64,000 bases of DNA from Janthinobacterium aquaticum (lineage in GTDB: Bacteria; Pseudomonadota; Gammaproteobacteria; Burkholderiales; Burkholderiaceae_D), in contig NZ_WFLK01000005.1 in NCBI RefSeq assembly GCF_009208565.1, positions 62,001 through 126,000 on the forward strand, read 5' to 3'. The first letter of the stretch is position 1, and every line of letters starts with the position of its first letter. The notes beneath the pieces were generated by a model, which saw nothing but the letters and a program-made list of their open reading frames with translations, was not told where the DNA came from and did not search any database. Below, in pieces: positions 1 through 7,924 of this stretch. A program made the translations under genes and the position numbers.

Positions 1-1
1 C

Positions 2-664
2 GCCACTGCGCCAGAACTGACAGCCTATCTGGCCATGTGCCGCAGTCACCGCATGGGCGAACTGGGTGAAGCCATGCGCCGTTCGCTGGCCATGCTGGGC
101 CTGAAAAAATTCACGACAGACCTCGTTGCACCGCTGACCGGCCTGGTCGGCGAAGCCTGGGCCTGCGGCGACCTGGCCGTGTATGAAGAGCATCTGTACA
201 GTGAAACCTTGCAAACGGTAATGCGCCACGCCATTTTTTCGCTGCCGGAAGCAAGCCGCGCCAGCACGCGCACGCCACGCATCCTGCTGACCACCCTGCC
301 GCATGAACGCCATGGTCTGGGCCTGCTGATGGCCGAAGCGCTGTGCGTGGCCGGCGGCGCCCACTGCCAGTCGCTGGGTGTGGAAACGCCGCTGGCCGAT
401 ATTGCCGCTGCGGCGCGCGGCCAGCATGCCGATATCGTGGCGCTGTCGTTTTCCAGCGGCAGCAAGGAAAGGCAGGCGCGCGACAGCCTGCAGCAACTGC
501 GCGATGCCTTGCCGGCACGTGTGGAAATCTGGGCCGGCGGACGCAGCCCCGTGCTCTACAAACGGCCACCGGCTTTTCTGCAGGTGCTGGACCTGCGCGA
601 CGTGGAAGGCACGCTGGCCGACTGGCGACGCCGCCATCAGCGCGAGACGGCAGCGCCACATTAA
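2..664 (+). CDS. B12-binding MerR-type regulator, C-terminal part (CarH/LitR-like)
   Basis: The frame is open from base 2, so the N-terminal (presumably MerR DNA-binding) part lies outside the window. The visible part has the two marks of the CarH/LitR cobalamin module: a W-x9-EH motif in the helical cap domain (Trp about 40 residues after the internal Met at base 35, ending in EEH), and E-R-H-G-L-G, matching the E/DxHxxG motif whose His ligates cobalt. In this family adenosylcobalamin holds the repressor on DNA and light breaks the complex, releasing carotenoid or other photoprotective genes. The light response here is inferred from the family. The domain assignment is firm; the DNA-binding half cannot be checked. 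Confidence 0.75.
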   Translation, partial: ATAPELTAYLAMCRSHRMGELGEAMRRSLAMLGLKKFTTDLVAPLTGLVGEAWACGDLAVYEEHLYSETLQTVMRHAIFSLPEASRASTRTPRILLTTLPHERHGLGLLMAEALCVAGGAHCQSLGVETPLADIAAAARGQHADIVALSFSSGSKERQARDSLQQLRDALPARVEIWAGGRSPVLYKRPPAFLQVLDLRDVEGTLADWRRRHQRETAAPH

Positions 665-796
665 CCCACGTCAACGATATCATCGCAATGTTGCCAATCG
701 AACAGTGCATCATGAAGCGGGCGGCGCGCTCTGGTAGAATAGTTGTTCAGCGTCCGGCGCCGCCGGGCCAAGCGTCAGCACCCGCCCCCACTATCC

Positions 797-1864
797 ATGT
801 TTAGTTTCTTCAAGAAAAAACCTGCTCCTGAAGCCGTGCCCGACAGCGCCCCGCCTGTTGCTGCGCCGCCTGCACTTCCCGTCACGCCTACCACGGAAGC
901 CCTGAGCGGCGCACCGGCCGCAGTCGTGCCAGCTATCGTGCCGGTTATCGTGGCGATCGAGCCCGAAAAGAAATCGTGGATGACGCGCCTGAAGGCCGGC
1001 CTGTCGAAAACCTCGAACACGCTGTCGGTACTGTTTGTCGGCGCCAAGATCGACGAAGCACTGTATGAAGAGCTCGAAGCGGCGCTGCTGATGTCCGATG
1101 CCGGCATCGACGCCACCGATTACCTGCTGACGGCGCTCAAGAAAAAGGTCAAGGAAGACAAGCTGCTCGACGCCGCCGCCGTCAAGGCCGCCCTGAAAGA
1201 GTTGCTGATCGAGCTGCTCACGCCACTGCAAAAACCGTTCGAGCTGGGCCGCCACAAGCCGCTGGTGATGATGATCTCGGGCGTCAACGGCGCCGGCAAG
1301 ACCACCACCATCGGCAAGCTGGCCAAGCACATGCAATCGAACAACCAGTCGGTGCTGCTTGCGGCCGGCGACACCTTCCGCGCCGCCGCGCGCGAGCAAT
1401 TGATGGTCTGGGGCGAACGCAACAATGTCACCGTGATTTCCCAGGAGTCCGGCGATCCGGCCGCCGTGGCCTACGACTCGGTGCAGTCGGCCAAAGCGCG
1501 CGGCATGGATGTGGTGATGGTCGATACGGCCGGGCGCCTGCCGACCCAGTTGCACCTGATGGAAGAGCTCAAGAAAATCAAGCGCGTGATCGGCAAGGGC
1601 ATGGAAGGCGCGCCGCATGAAACGCTGCTGGTGATCGATGGCAACACGGGCCAGAATGCGCTCACGCAAGTAAAAGCGTTTGACGATGCGCTGCAGCTGA
1701 GCGGCCTGGTGATCACCAAGCTCGACGGCACTGCCAAGGGCGGCGTACTGGCCGCCATTGCGCGCGTGCGCCCGGTGCCAGTGTACTTTATCGGCATCGG
1801 CGAAAAAATCGAGGACTTGCAGCCGTTCGTGGCTGCCGAATTTGTCGAAGCGCTGCTCGGATAA
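797..1864 (+). CDS. ftsY: Signal recognition particle receptor FtsY
   Basis: SRP receptor GTPase that docks ribosome-SRP complexes at the inner membrane and hands nascent membrane proteins to SecYEG. 355 residues from the ATG at 797; the frame continues upstream to a TTG at 743 but MFSFFKKK is the usual FtsY start. An acidic/proline-alanine A region (about residues 1-60) precedes the NG domain. Visible GTPase motifs are GVNGAGKTTT (about 162), DTFRAAA, DTAGRLPTQ (about 242) and TKLDGTAKGG (about 306). No strong ribosome-binding site is visible. A TAGAAT -10-like box lies at 735-740 without a clear -35. The gene leads directly into ftsE with a 6-base gap. Confidence 0.97.
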   Translation: MFSFFKKKPAPEAVPDSAPPVAAPPALPVTPTTEALSGAPAAVVPAIVPVIVAIEPEKKSWMTRLKAGLSKTSNTLSVLFVGAKIDEALYEELEAALLMSDAGIDATDYLLTALKKKVKEDKLLDAAAVKAALKELLIELLTPLQKPFELGRHKPLVMMISGVNGAGKTTTIGKLAKHMQSNNQSVLLAAGDTFRAAAREQLMVWGERNNVTVISQESGDPAAVAYDSVQSAKARGMDVVMVDTAGRLPTQLHLMEELKKIKRVIGKGMEGAPHETLLVIDGNTGQNALTQVKAFDDALQLSGLVITKLDGTAKGGVLAAIARVRPVPVYFIGIGEKIEDLQPFVAAEFVEALLG

Positions 1865-1870
1865 GCCTAC

Positions 1871-2614
1871 ATGATTGAATTTCAGCACGTCTCCAAGCAA
1901 TACGCCACCGATGCCGTCGCGCTCAGCGATATCTCGCTCAATATTGCCAGGGGCGAACTGGTGTTCCTGGCTGGCCCATCGGGCGCCGGCAAGTCCACGC
2001 TGATGAAAATGATCGCGGCCATGGAGCGCCCCACCTCCGGCAAGCTGATCGTCAACGGCCAGGATATGAGTAAACTCAAGCCTGCCGGCGTACCTTTTCT
2101 GCGCCGCAATATCGGCATTATCTTCCAGCAGCAAAAGCTGCTCAACGACCGCAGCGTGCTGGCCAATGTGATGCTGCCGCTGCTGGTGGTCGGCGCACCG
2201 AAGGCGGCTGCCGAGCAGCGCGCCCGCGCCGCGCTCGACAAGGTCGGCCTGCTTGACCGCGCACTGACGCGGCCGCTGTCGCTGTCCGGCGGCGAGCAAC
2301 AGCGCGTGTCGATTGCGCGCGCGATTGTCAACCGGCCGCAGATCATCCTGGCCGACGAACCGACCGCCAACCTCGACCGCGCCAGCGCCGACAAGGTGCT
2401 CGATGCATTAAAGGCGTTTCACTCGGTGGGCGTAACCTGCCTTATTTCCAGCCATGACGAACAGATGCTCGATGCCGCCGCACGCGTGATCCACCTGAAA
2501 AACGGCCAGTTGGTGGCCATCGACAAGGCCACCGAAACACCGGTGTTTGCACCGCCCGACCCTGACTTTGCACCCGATGCCGATCGCGGCGCCGATGCGG
2601 GAGAGGCGCCATGA
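1871..2614 (+). CDS. ftsE: Cell division ABC ATPase FtsE
   Basis: ATPase of the FtsEX complex, which couples the divisome to activation of periplasmic amidases. 247 residues with Walker A GPSGAGKST (about 36-44), signature LSGGEQQR (about 138) and Walker B IILADEPT (about 158). The C-terminal tail after the H-loop is about 25 residues longer than the shortest family members and rich in Asp, Ala and Pro. It overlaps ftsX by an ATGA, implying translational coupling. Confidence 0.96.
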   Translation: MIEFQHVSKQYATDAVALSDISLNIARGELVFLAGPSGAGKSTLMKMIAAMERPTSGKLIVNGQDMSKLKPAGVPFLRRNIGIIFQQQKLLNDRSVLANVMLPLLVVGAPKAAAEQRARAALDKVGLLDRALTRPLSLSGGEQQRVSIARAIVNRPQIILADEPTANLDRASADKVLDALKAFHSVGVTCLISSHDEQMLDAAARVIHLKNGQLVAIDKATETPVFAPPDPDFAPDADRGADAGEAP

Positions 2615-3531
2615 GAGGCTGGTTTCGTCAACACCGCTTTGCGCTCGGCTCGGCGCTGATTCACCTGCGCAAGTCGCCAGGCGGCTTTCTGCTTAACGTG
2701 GTGGTGGTGGCGATTGCACTGTCGCTGCCGTTTGCCGGCCTGACCATGCTCGACAATGTGCGCCCGATGTCCGAACAGATGTCGGTCGATCCGGAAATCA
2801 GCGTCTTCATGAAAGCGGACACGCCGCGCGCCCAGGCAACAGGCCTGGCCGGCGAGATGCGCAAGATCGTGCAGGATCCGAAAGCAAAAATCGTCTTTAT
2901 CCCGCGCGAGGATGCGCTCAACAGCCTGAAAAGCAAAAGCGGGCTGGCCGACGTACTCAATACGCTGGGCGACAATCCGCTGCCCGACAGTTATGTGCTG
3001 AAACTGAACGCCTTCAATAGCGCAACAGAAGCGCAGGATGTCGATCTGGTGGCCGCGCAACTGCGCGAACTGCCCGGTGTGGAGTCGGCGCAGGTCGATT
3101 CGGCCTGGGTCAAGCGCCTTGCTGCCCTGCTCGGCGTGCTGCGCCTGGTGCTGCTGCTGCTGGCCATTACGCTGGGCGTGGCCGTGATTGCCGTAGTGTT
3201 CAATACCACCCGCCTGCAGGTGATGCAGCAGCGCGACGAGATCAGCATCTCCAAGCTGATCGGCGCCACCGATACCTTTATCCACCGTCCGTTCTACTAT
3301 TCAGGCGCCTTGTTGGGCCTGTGCGCCGGGGCGCTGGCGCTGGGCGCGGTGGCGCTGGCGCTGCGCCCGCTCAATACGGCGATTGCCGAATTTGCCCGCC
3401 TGTATGCATCGGAATTCCAGCTGACCCTGCTCGACCCGCTGCCGATGGCCGGCCTCTTGGCTGTCAGCGCCGGCCTGGGCCTGATCGGCGCCTTCTTGTG
3501 CGTACAGCGCTATCTGGCGCGCCTGAACTGA
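2611..3531 (+). CDS. ftsX: Cell division protein FtsX
   Basis: Membrane partner of FtsE. 306 residues: a cytoplasmic N-terminus, first membrane helix near residues 27-47, a periplasmic domain, then three more helices in the C-terminal half (around residues 170-190, 225-250 and 270-290). That is the standard four-helix FtsX fold and length. The start codon is inside the end of ftsE. It ends just before a GC-rich hairpin. Confidence 0.95.
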   Translation: MRGWFRQHRFALGSALIHLRKSPGGFLLNVVVVAIALSLPFAGLTMLDNVRPMSEQMSVDPEISVFMKADTPRAQATGLAGEMRKIVQDPKAKIVFIPREDALNSLKSKSGLADVLNTLGDNPLPDSYVLKLNAFNSATEAQDVDLVAAQLRELPGVESAQVDSAWVKRLAALLGVLRLVLLLLAITLGVAVIAVVFNTTRLQVMQQRDEISISKLIGATDTFIHRPFYYSGALLGLCAGALALGAVALALRPLNTAIAEFARLYASEFQLTLLDPLPMAGLLAVSAGLGLIGAFLCVQRYLARLN

Positions 3532-3540
3532 TACCCCTGC

Positions 3541-3561
3541 GGGCGGCCGTTCGCGCCGCCC
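3541..3561 (+). terminator. Hairpin after ftsX
   Basis: GGGCGGC (3541-3547) pairs with GCCGCCC (3555-3561) across a 7-base loop, 10 bases after the ftsX stop. The T tract downstream is broken (cttccttatattttt), so it is a plausible but not perfect intrinsic terminator for ftsYEX. Confidence 0.6.
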
Positions 3562-3935
3562 GGTCTTCCTTATATTTTTCCCTTGTGCTATCGGCATGGT
3601 GCCCCTATGGGGCGAAAGTGCTGTTTGACAAGCTTCTTAAGTCTCGTTTCAGATAATTCCGGTACATTGACAGCATGGAAAAGCCCAGATAACTGGCTAT
3701 CAAGCGTTTTAACTTCATAGCATTAGGGCTATGAAAACGATAGCAACAGGCAATTGGCACTCTCCATCACAGAGTGCTAAACTGTGGCATACTAGATCGA
3801 CAAAAGCGCCATGGCGGCCAGATATAGATGGCGCCACGCGTTGCAACTGCAAGACCGGATAAGCAAAATTTGATGGTCATGCCGGCTCGACGAGCGGCAT
3901 GATTGTTGGAACAAGCAAGACTACGAGGAGTGAAT
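3562..3935 (+). promoter_or_regulatory. rpoH upstream regulatory region
   Basis: About 370 bases without a gene. A TTGACA box lies at 3667-3672 with a GATAACT-like -10 about 16 bases later (weak). A perfect 8-bp inverted repeat, TTCATAGC (3714-3721) and GCTATGAA (3728-3735), is nested within partly complementary outer arms (GCTATC ... GATAGC). The CIRCE operator follows at 3754-3780 and a CATACT -10-like box at 3788-3793. The layout suggests at least two rpoH promoters, the nearer one under HrcA. This is inference from motifs. Confidence 0.5.
3754..3780. promoter_or_regulatory. CIRCE operator (HrcA-binding site) upstream of rpoH
   Basis: TTGGCACTC (3754-3762), 9-base spacer, GAGTGCTAA (3772-3780). 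The CIRCE consensus is TTAGCACTC-N9-GAGTGCTAA, so only one base differs. CIRCE sites before rpoH are known from comparative genomics of betaproteobacteria, so HrcA probably represses sigma-32 expression here. It lies 156 bases before the rpoH start. Confidence 0.9.
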
Positions 3936-4826
3936 ATGACGACGATGTCCGCATTGGTTCCCACCAAAAATAACGCACTGAACCTTGGCTTCACTGGCAA
4001 CCTGGGCAATATCGACGCCTATATTTCTGCCGTGAATCGTCTGCCGATGTTGACCCATGACGAAGAAATTTCGCTGGCAACGCGTTTGCGCGAAAACAAT
4101 GACCTGGCCGCCGCGCAAGAGTTGGTGCTGTCGCATCTGCGCCTGGTGGTGTCGATTGCCCGCGGCTATCTGGGCTATGGCCTGCCGCACGCCGACTTGA
4201 TTCAAGAAGGCAATATCGGCCTGATGAAAGCGGTCAAGCGCTTCGACCCGAACCAGGGCGTGCGCCTGGTGTCGTACGCCATGCACTGGGTCAAAGCCGA
4301 GATGCACGAGTACATCCTGAAAAACTGGCGCCTGGTCAAAGTGGCTACCACTAAAGCACAGCGCAAGCTGTTCTTCAATCTGCGTAGCCACAAGACTGGC
4401 CTGGACGCGATGACGCCGAAACAGATCGATGCGCTGGCCAAGTTGCTTGACGTCAAGCGCGAGGAAGTGATCGAGATGGAAACGCGTTTGAGCGGCCGTG
4501 ACATTGCGCTCGAATCGCCGAACGACGATGAAGACGACAAGTTTTCGCCGATCGCCTACCTGTCGTCGGAGCAAAGCGAGCCGACCAAGGTGCTGGAAGC
4601 CGAACAGGTCACGCGCCTGCAATCGGAAGGCTTGGAAACGGCGCTGGGCAAGCTTGACGCCCGTTCGCGCCGCATCGTCGAAGCGCGCTGGCTGGCCAAC
4701 GACGACGGCTCGGGCGCCACGCTGCACACGCTGGCTGAAGAGTTTGGCGTGTCAGCCGAGCGCATCCGTCAGATCGAAGTGGCGGCACTGAAGAAAATGA
4801 AGGGCGCGCTGGCTGCCTATATGTAA
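3936..4826 (+). CDS. rpoH: RNA polymerase sigma-32 factor RpoH
   Basis: Heat-shock sigma factor. 296 residues from the ATG at 3936, chosen because GAGGAG lies 5-6 bases upstream; an upstream in-frame codon at 3903 lacks one. It shows region 2 (DLIQEGNIGLMKAVKRFDP, then YAMHWVKAEM), the diagnostic RpoH box QRKLFFNLR at residues 142-150, and a region 4.2 helix-turn-helix near the C-terminus (TLHTLAEEFGVSAERIRQIE). It is flanked by a CIRCE operator upstream and an intrinsic terminator downstream. Confidence 0.97.
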   Translation: MTTMSALVPTKNNALNLGFTGNLGNIDAYISAVNRLPMLTHDEEISLATRLRENNDLAAAQELVLSHLRLVVSIARGYLGYGLPHADLIQEGNIGLMKAVKRFDPNQGVRLVSYAMHWVKAEMHEYILKNWRLVKVATTKAQRKLFFNLRSHKTGLDAMTPKQIDALAKLLDVKREEVIEMETRLSGRDIALESPNDDEDDKFSPIAYLSSEQSEPTKVLEAEQVTRLQSEGLETALGKLDARSRRIVEARWLANDDGSGATLHTLAEEFGVSAERIRQIEVAALKKMKGALAAYM

Positions 4827-4848
4827 AGGCACAGGCAGCACGCAGCAA

Positions 4849-4870
4849 AAAGGCGCCGCAAGGCGCCTTT
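4849..4870 (+). terminator. Intrinsic terminator after rpoH
   Basis: AAAGGCGCC (4849-4857) pairs with GGCGCCTTT (4862-4870) across a GCAA loop, 23 bases after the rpoH stop. The A/T flanks on both sides let it serve the minus-strand gene ending at 4907 too. Confidence 0.85.
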
Positions 4871-4906
4871 CTCATTCAAGCCTGAGCTTGTAAGCCTGAT
4901 ACTTGG

Positions 4907-5170
4907 TCAGGCTGCCAAACCCTTGGCCAGCACCTCGGCCACGACGTCGTTCAGGTCGGCGCCGCGCTCTTTGGCCAGGGTTTGCAATTGTAGTACCAGC
5001 TCACTGTTGAGCTTGACAGCGAATGGCACCAGGCCCAGCGCCTGGTCGCGCTTGCGCTGTTCACGGCGGTCAACGACGACCGCCTCCTTGCCGAAAGCAC
5101 CGGCGCCGGGAACATTCATCTTCCCCATCAGTTTCTTGGCATCGCTTTTAGCCAGGTCGGTCTTTTTCAT
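4907..5170 (-). CDS. Small ribbon-helix-helix-like protein, host gene at the insertion site
   Basis: 87 residues from the ATG at 5170, with AGGAAA 6-7 bases upstream. Earlier in-frame codons would lie in the foreign element and lack a ribosome-binding site. The N-terminal half is basic (KKTDLAKSDAKKLMGKM, DRREQRKRDQ). The C-terminal half (VPFAVKLNSELVLQLQTLAKERGADLNDVVAEVLAKGL) fits one beta strand plus two helices of a CopG/Arc-type fold; target unknown. The ribosome-binding site and the first two bases of the start codon lie inside the 23-bp repeat bounding the element, so the coding frame is intact but everything upstream of that repeat is now foreign. Confidence 0.75.
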   Translation of the reverse strand: MKKTDLAKSDAKKLMGKMNVPGAGAFGKEAVVVDRREQRKRDQALGLVPFAVKLNSELVLQLQTLAKERGADLNDVVAEVLAKGLAA

Positions 5171-5191
5171 GGTTGTTTCCTGATTTTCAAA
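5169..5191. repeat. Left attachment site (23-bp direct repeat)
   Basis: Identical to 11595-11617; the flanking bases differ at both ends (5168 c against 11594 t; 5192 a against 11618 g). On the minus strand it contains the ribosome-binding site (caggaaac) and the AT of the ATG of the small gene at 4907-5170. This copy would be the host-gene side of the crossover. Confidence 0.9.
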
Positions 5192-5445
5192 ACTACATAT
5201 TAGCATAAGTCATTGATAAATAAGACAAAAATGTTTTGCCAAATCTATCTATGACAATTTTTTGTCAAAGTTTTTGTGTTGCAAGTCATCACAACGTGAA
5301 GACTTGTAACACAAGAACTACAAGGGTGTGGGAAAGTAGTTCCCACGGTCCTAGCCAGGGTTTTTTTTAAGGGGTCAACGCGAGGCAGTACGTGCAGAAT
5401 TCAGTACAGCAAGAACAACAGCAACAACAACAGCAACAGCGTGAA

Positions 5446-5469
5446 TTAGAAGACTGAGCGAGTCAGTCA
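5446..5469 (+). repeat. 24-bp inverted repeat, left copy
   Basis: Exact reverse complement of 8488-8511. It contains its own dyad, GACTGA-gcgag-TCAGTC. Together with the right copy it brackets the relaxase, mobC and the two small plus-strand genes. Confidence 0.85.
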
Positions 5470-5480
5470 AAAGCAACAGC

Positions 5481-5582
5481 AAAAACGGCTTAGAACGAGC
5501 GCAGAGCGACTTTTTGAGCAATCTAGTGTGTATGTAGCACTCAATGCTAAAAATTGCTTTACGGTCGTTCTAAGCCGTTTTT
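5481..5582. ncRNA. Candidate structured RNA or long-stem terminator
   Basis: A perfect 18-bp stem (5481-5498 with 5565-5582) encloses 66 bases, which hold a second stem (AGCAAT with ATTGCT) and a short AGTG/CACT pair. The right arm ends in a T run on the plus strand (cgttttttg), as in an intrinsic terminator. It lies just past the 3' end of the relaxase gene. It could be a terminator, an antisense or regulatory RNA, or a DNA-level structure used in transfer. Confidence 0.4.
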
Positions 5583-5627
5583 TGTGCTTGAAATGATATA
5601 AACGATTTATACTATTTATACAGTTTT

Positions 5628-7184
5628 TCAGATGTGCGCTGTAGAACTGCTACTTTTGAACCTTTTAGCATTAGCTATCAATGCTGCTTCTGCTGATTGT
5701 TCTTGCTTTGCTTTCAATGTTTCGATCTGTTGCTGAAGCTCTGCAATTTTTTGCTTTAGCTCAAAAATTTTCTTAATGTCGCTTTCTTTGAAATGATTCA
5801 ATTGACTCATTTGCATTTCAAGATTTTGCTTTGAAAATAATACTGTATTGATTTGTACACTAATTAATGCATAGCTTGAGTTAACAGCAACTGCACTAAA
5901 TGACGATATTGAAGCTGTGGTACTTTTTGAGCTTTCTTCTTTGTTTGCTGTAATAGATTTTATTCTTATTTGACTTGACGATTGAGTCGTTTTTTTCTCT
6001 TCTGTACTTGCTTTATTTTCAGTTACTTTTTTTATGTCTTTTGTTGCATCAACAGATTTATCATTATCATTTTTTCTTTCTACTGATTGTTTATTTTGAG
6101 CTACTTTCTCATTTGAAAAAGTAGCTTTTTTTGTAGCTAATTTTTTACTTTTTGGTAAATATTTTCTAGTGCTATTTTTCTTGATTTTTTTGATACCTGA
6201 ATTTTTCAATTTCTCATTAAAAGATTTTTGTATATCAATATGCTTACTCAATTTTTCTTGCTTTGTTTCTCTCTCTTCATTCGATAATTGTTTCAATGAG
6301 TCGTCTTTTTCGATAGCTTGATTATTTCTGTGTTCATTTCTTAGCTCGTCAAAATTAGTATCTTTCTTGAACATTGGGCCCATCAGTTTCATAGCTTTTT
6401 TTGAGCCAGTCGGAATAAATGAAATATAGCTATATTTATCTTTATCATTCTCTTTGTCTAAAAATTTGACTTCTCCATTTTTCTGTAAAACCCTGATTAA
6501 TTCTTCCCTTGAATTAATTTTTTTATCTAAAACTTGAGCAGTGAGAAAATTTTGTATTTTATCTTTTTTGGGTTTAACGAAGTTTTTTTGTCGCAATGCC
6601 GTTTCGCTTGGGTTTTGTATATCTTTTAGCTCTAAATCATTATGAGCAACAGAAAATGGGTTTCTTATAACTCTATCAAAACCTAATTTGTCATTGAGTA
6701 AATCGACATAGTTATCCCTCATATCTTGATTGAGCTCGCCAGGAGGGAAAGGATTAAATGACTTTCCTGTTGTCAATTCCATTTTGACAAAAGCACAGTT
6801 TAATTCTATGTTGTCTTTGTCTGTATGTATGTTCCAAAAATCTTGAAAATTTTCTGGGTTTTTCAAACCAGGGAACCAAGTTTCTCTAAAATCTTTTACG
6901 ATTTCTTTCATTGCTACGACTAATTTTTCTTCATTATATGAACCGTCTGGATTTTTTAATTCAGAAAATTCATTGTCACGAAATGAAATTGTCAAAGAAG
7001 AATGGGTGTTTTCAATGCCAGATTCTCTCGCTAAATTTTCTATTTTCTCGATACTATTTTTATCGCCAAAAATTGCAATTGGCTTAAATTTTCTTACTGT
7101 ATTCGTGTGATCAGTATCTGACTCAAAATAATTTATCGCACTCATTATTGATTTTGAAGATTTGTTAAAACTAATTATTGCCAT
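5628..7184 (-). CDS. mobA: MbeA-type (HEN family) mobilization relaxase
   Basis: Nicks the transfer origin and carries the strand to the recipient. 518 residues from the ATG at 7184, seven bases after the mobC stop. The catalytic residues line up with ColE1 MbeA: Tyr19 (AINYFES), His61 in a HSSLTISF motif, and the signature His120, Glu127, Asn129 (HTDKDNIELN), the same H+7E+9N spacing as MbeA His97/Glu104/Asn106. The N-terminal 230 residues are the relaxase domain. The rest is Lys/Ser-rich and ends in a coiled coil (about 460-505). Overall similarity to ColE1 cannot be measured here; the family call rests on motif spacing and on the MobC neighbour. Confidence 0.82.
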   Translation of the reverse strand: MAIISFNKSSKSIMSAINYFESDTDHTNTVRKFKPIAIFGDKNSIEKIENLARESGIENTHSSLTISFRDNEFSELKNPDGSYNEEKLVVAMKEIVKDFRETWFPGLKNPENFQDFWNIHTDKDNIELNCAFVKMELTTGKSFNPFPPGELNQDMRDNYVDLLNDKLGFDRVIRNPFSVAHNDLELKDIQNPSETALRQKNFVKPKKDKIQNFLTAQVLDKKINSREELIRVLQKNGEVKFLDKENDKDKYSYISFIPTGSKKAMKLMGPMFKKDTNFDELRNEHRNNQAIEKDDSLKQLSNEERETKQEKLSKHIDIQKSFNEKLKNSGIKKIKKNSTRKYLPKSKKLATKKATFSNEKVAQNKQSVERKNDNDKSVDATKDIKKVTENKASTEEKKTTQSSSQIRIKSITANKEESSKSTTASISSFSAVAVNSSYALISVQINTVLFSKQNLEMQMSQLNHFKESDIKKIFELKQKIAELQQQIETLKAKQEQSAEAALIANAKRFKSSSSTAHI

Positions 7185-7191
7185 AATATTC

Positions 7192-7611
7192 TCACATATT
7201 TTTATTTTTTTCTGTCTGTGACTCAATTAAATTTCTTATAGATTTCATCTCATCAAGCAAATTTTCAAGCTGACTATTGATTGTATTTTTTTCTTCTTTT
7301 GTAAAAAATTTATTAGAATTTACTTTTTTCGCTAACTGATTTGCATTGCTACCGATTCGATTTAGCTCGGTCAAAAATGGTTGTTGCAATATTTTGAAGT
7401 TAAATCTTTCAGTCAAAAAATTATCAATTCTTTCTTCTGCGCCGTCGAAAATACAATTTCTAACATATGCTGACATTGAGTTAAAACCTGCTTGACTGAA
7501 TTTATTTTCAATGAGTTCTTTCTCGTATGGACTTAACTTAATGTCTAAGCTGTATATTCTCTTATAGATATGGTCGTCGTTTGTTCTTCCTGATTTGATT
7601 TTTTTCTGCAT
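7192..7611 (-). CDS. mobC: MobC/MbeC-like relaxosome accessory protein
   Basis: 139 residues. The N-terminal half resembles a ribbon-helix-helix (SLDIKLSPYEKELIENKFSQ, then MSAYVRNCIF). It is followed by the MobC signature RIGSNANQLAKKVN at about residues 85-98 and a helical tail. Proteins of this family bind the transfer origin and help the relaxase nick it. The stop codon lies 7 bases before the relaxase start, so the two are one operon read leftward from the 7612-7924 control region. Confidence 0.85.
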   Translation of the reverse strand: MQKKIKSGRTNDDHIYKRIYSLDIKLSPYEKELIENKFSQAGFNSMSAYVRNCIFDGAEERIDNFLTERFNFKILQQPFLTELNRIGSNANQLAKKVNSNKFFTKEEKNTINSQLENLLDEMKSIRNLIESQTEKNKNM

Positions 7612-7924
7612 TTTTTTTGCCTTTATTTTTATTGTTTTAAGGGGACTGGGGAAACCCCAGAAAAGTCTAGTTGAGAGAGCTAAATATAATTGAAAATTAT
7701 TTTAGCCCGTATCAGCTAGTAGCCTTGCTTGACCTTATTTTTGTTCTTGTTTTAATCATAGCTTTTTATTTTTCTTTGTAAATAGCATAGTTAAAAGTCG
7801 ATATCGGATAAAATCCGACAAGTAAAAAATTTATGATTGTCTTCTTTTTTCGGACAAGTCGATATCATTGAACTCTTGTTCTTTTTTTTATGATTGCTAA
7901 GATAAGAAAAACCAGGAGACTTTT
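7612..7924. promoter_or_regulatory. Divergent control region of the mobilization module, candidate oriT
   Basis: 313 bases between divergent mobC and the 125-residue gene. It contains the hairpin CTGGGG-AAA-CCCCAG (7646-7660), a loose AT-rich dyad (about 7679-7706), and two direct copies of AAGTCGATATC (7795-7805 and 7856-7866). The first copy runs into a TCGGAT-AAA-ATCCGA dyad (7804-7818). The paired AAGTCGATATC boxes look like operators for a ribbon-helix-helix protein. Mob systems often keep oriT just upstream of mobC, so it may lie here; no nick site is identified. Confidence 0.5.

Larger units (their letters stand above)
5192..5627. other. Left noncoding region of the element with serial hairpins
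   Basis: No gene is visible in about 430 bases. Several dyads follow one another: TGACAA/TTGTCA (5252-5267); a 12-bp stem with one G-U pair, GTGTTGCAAGTC (5276-5287) with GACTTGTAACAC (5301-5312); GTGGGAA/TTCCCAC (5328-5346); a CAA/CAG-rich stretch near 5408-5440; a 24-base sequence repeated inverted at 8488 (5446-5469); and a long stem at 5481-5582. This density is typical of origins (replication or transfer) or structured RNAs, but no nick site can be assigned. Confidence 0.5.

Noticed and set aside
791-2299. A 502-codon minus-strand frame opposite ftsY-ftsE
   Set aside because: Antisense shadow of two universally conserved genes.
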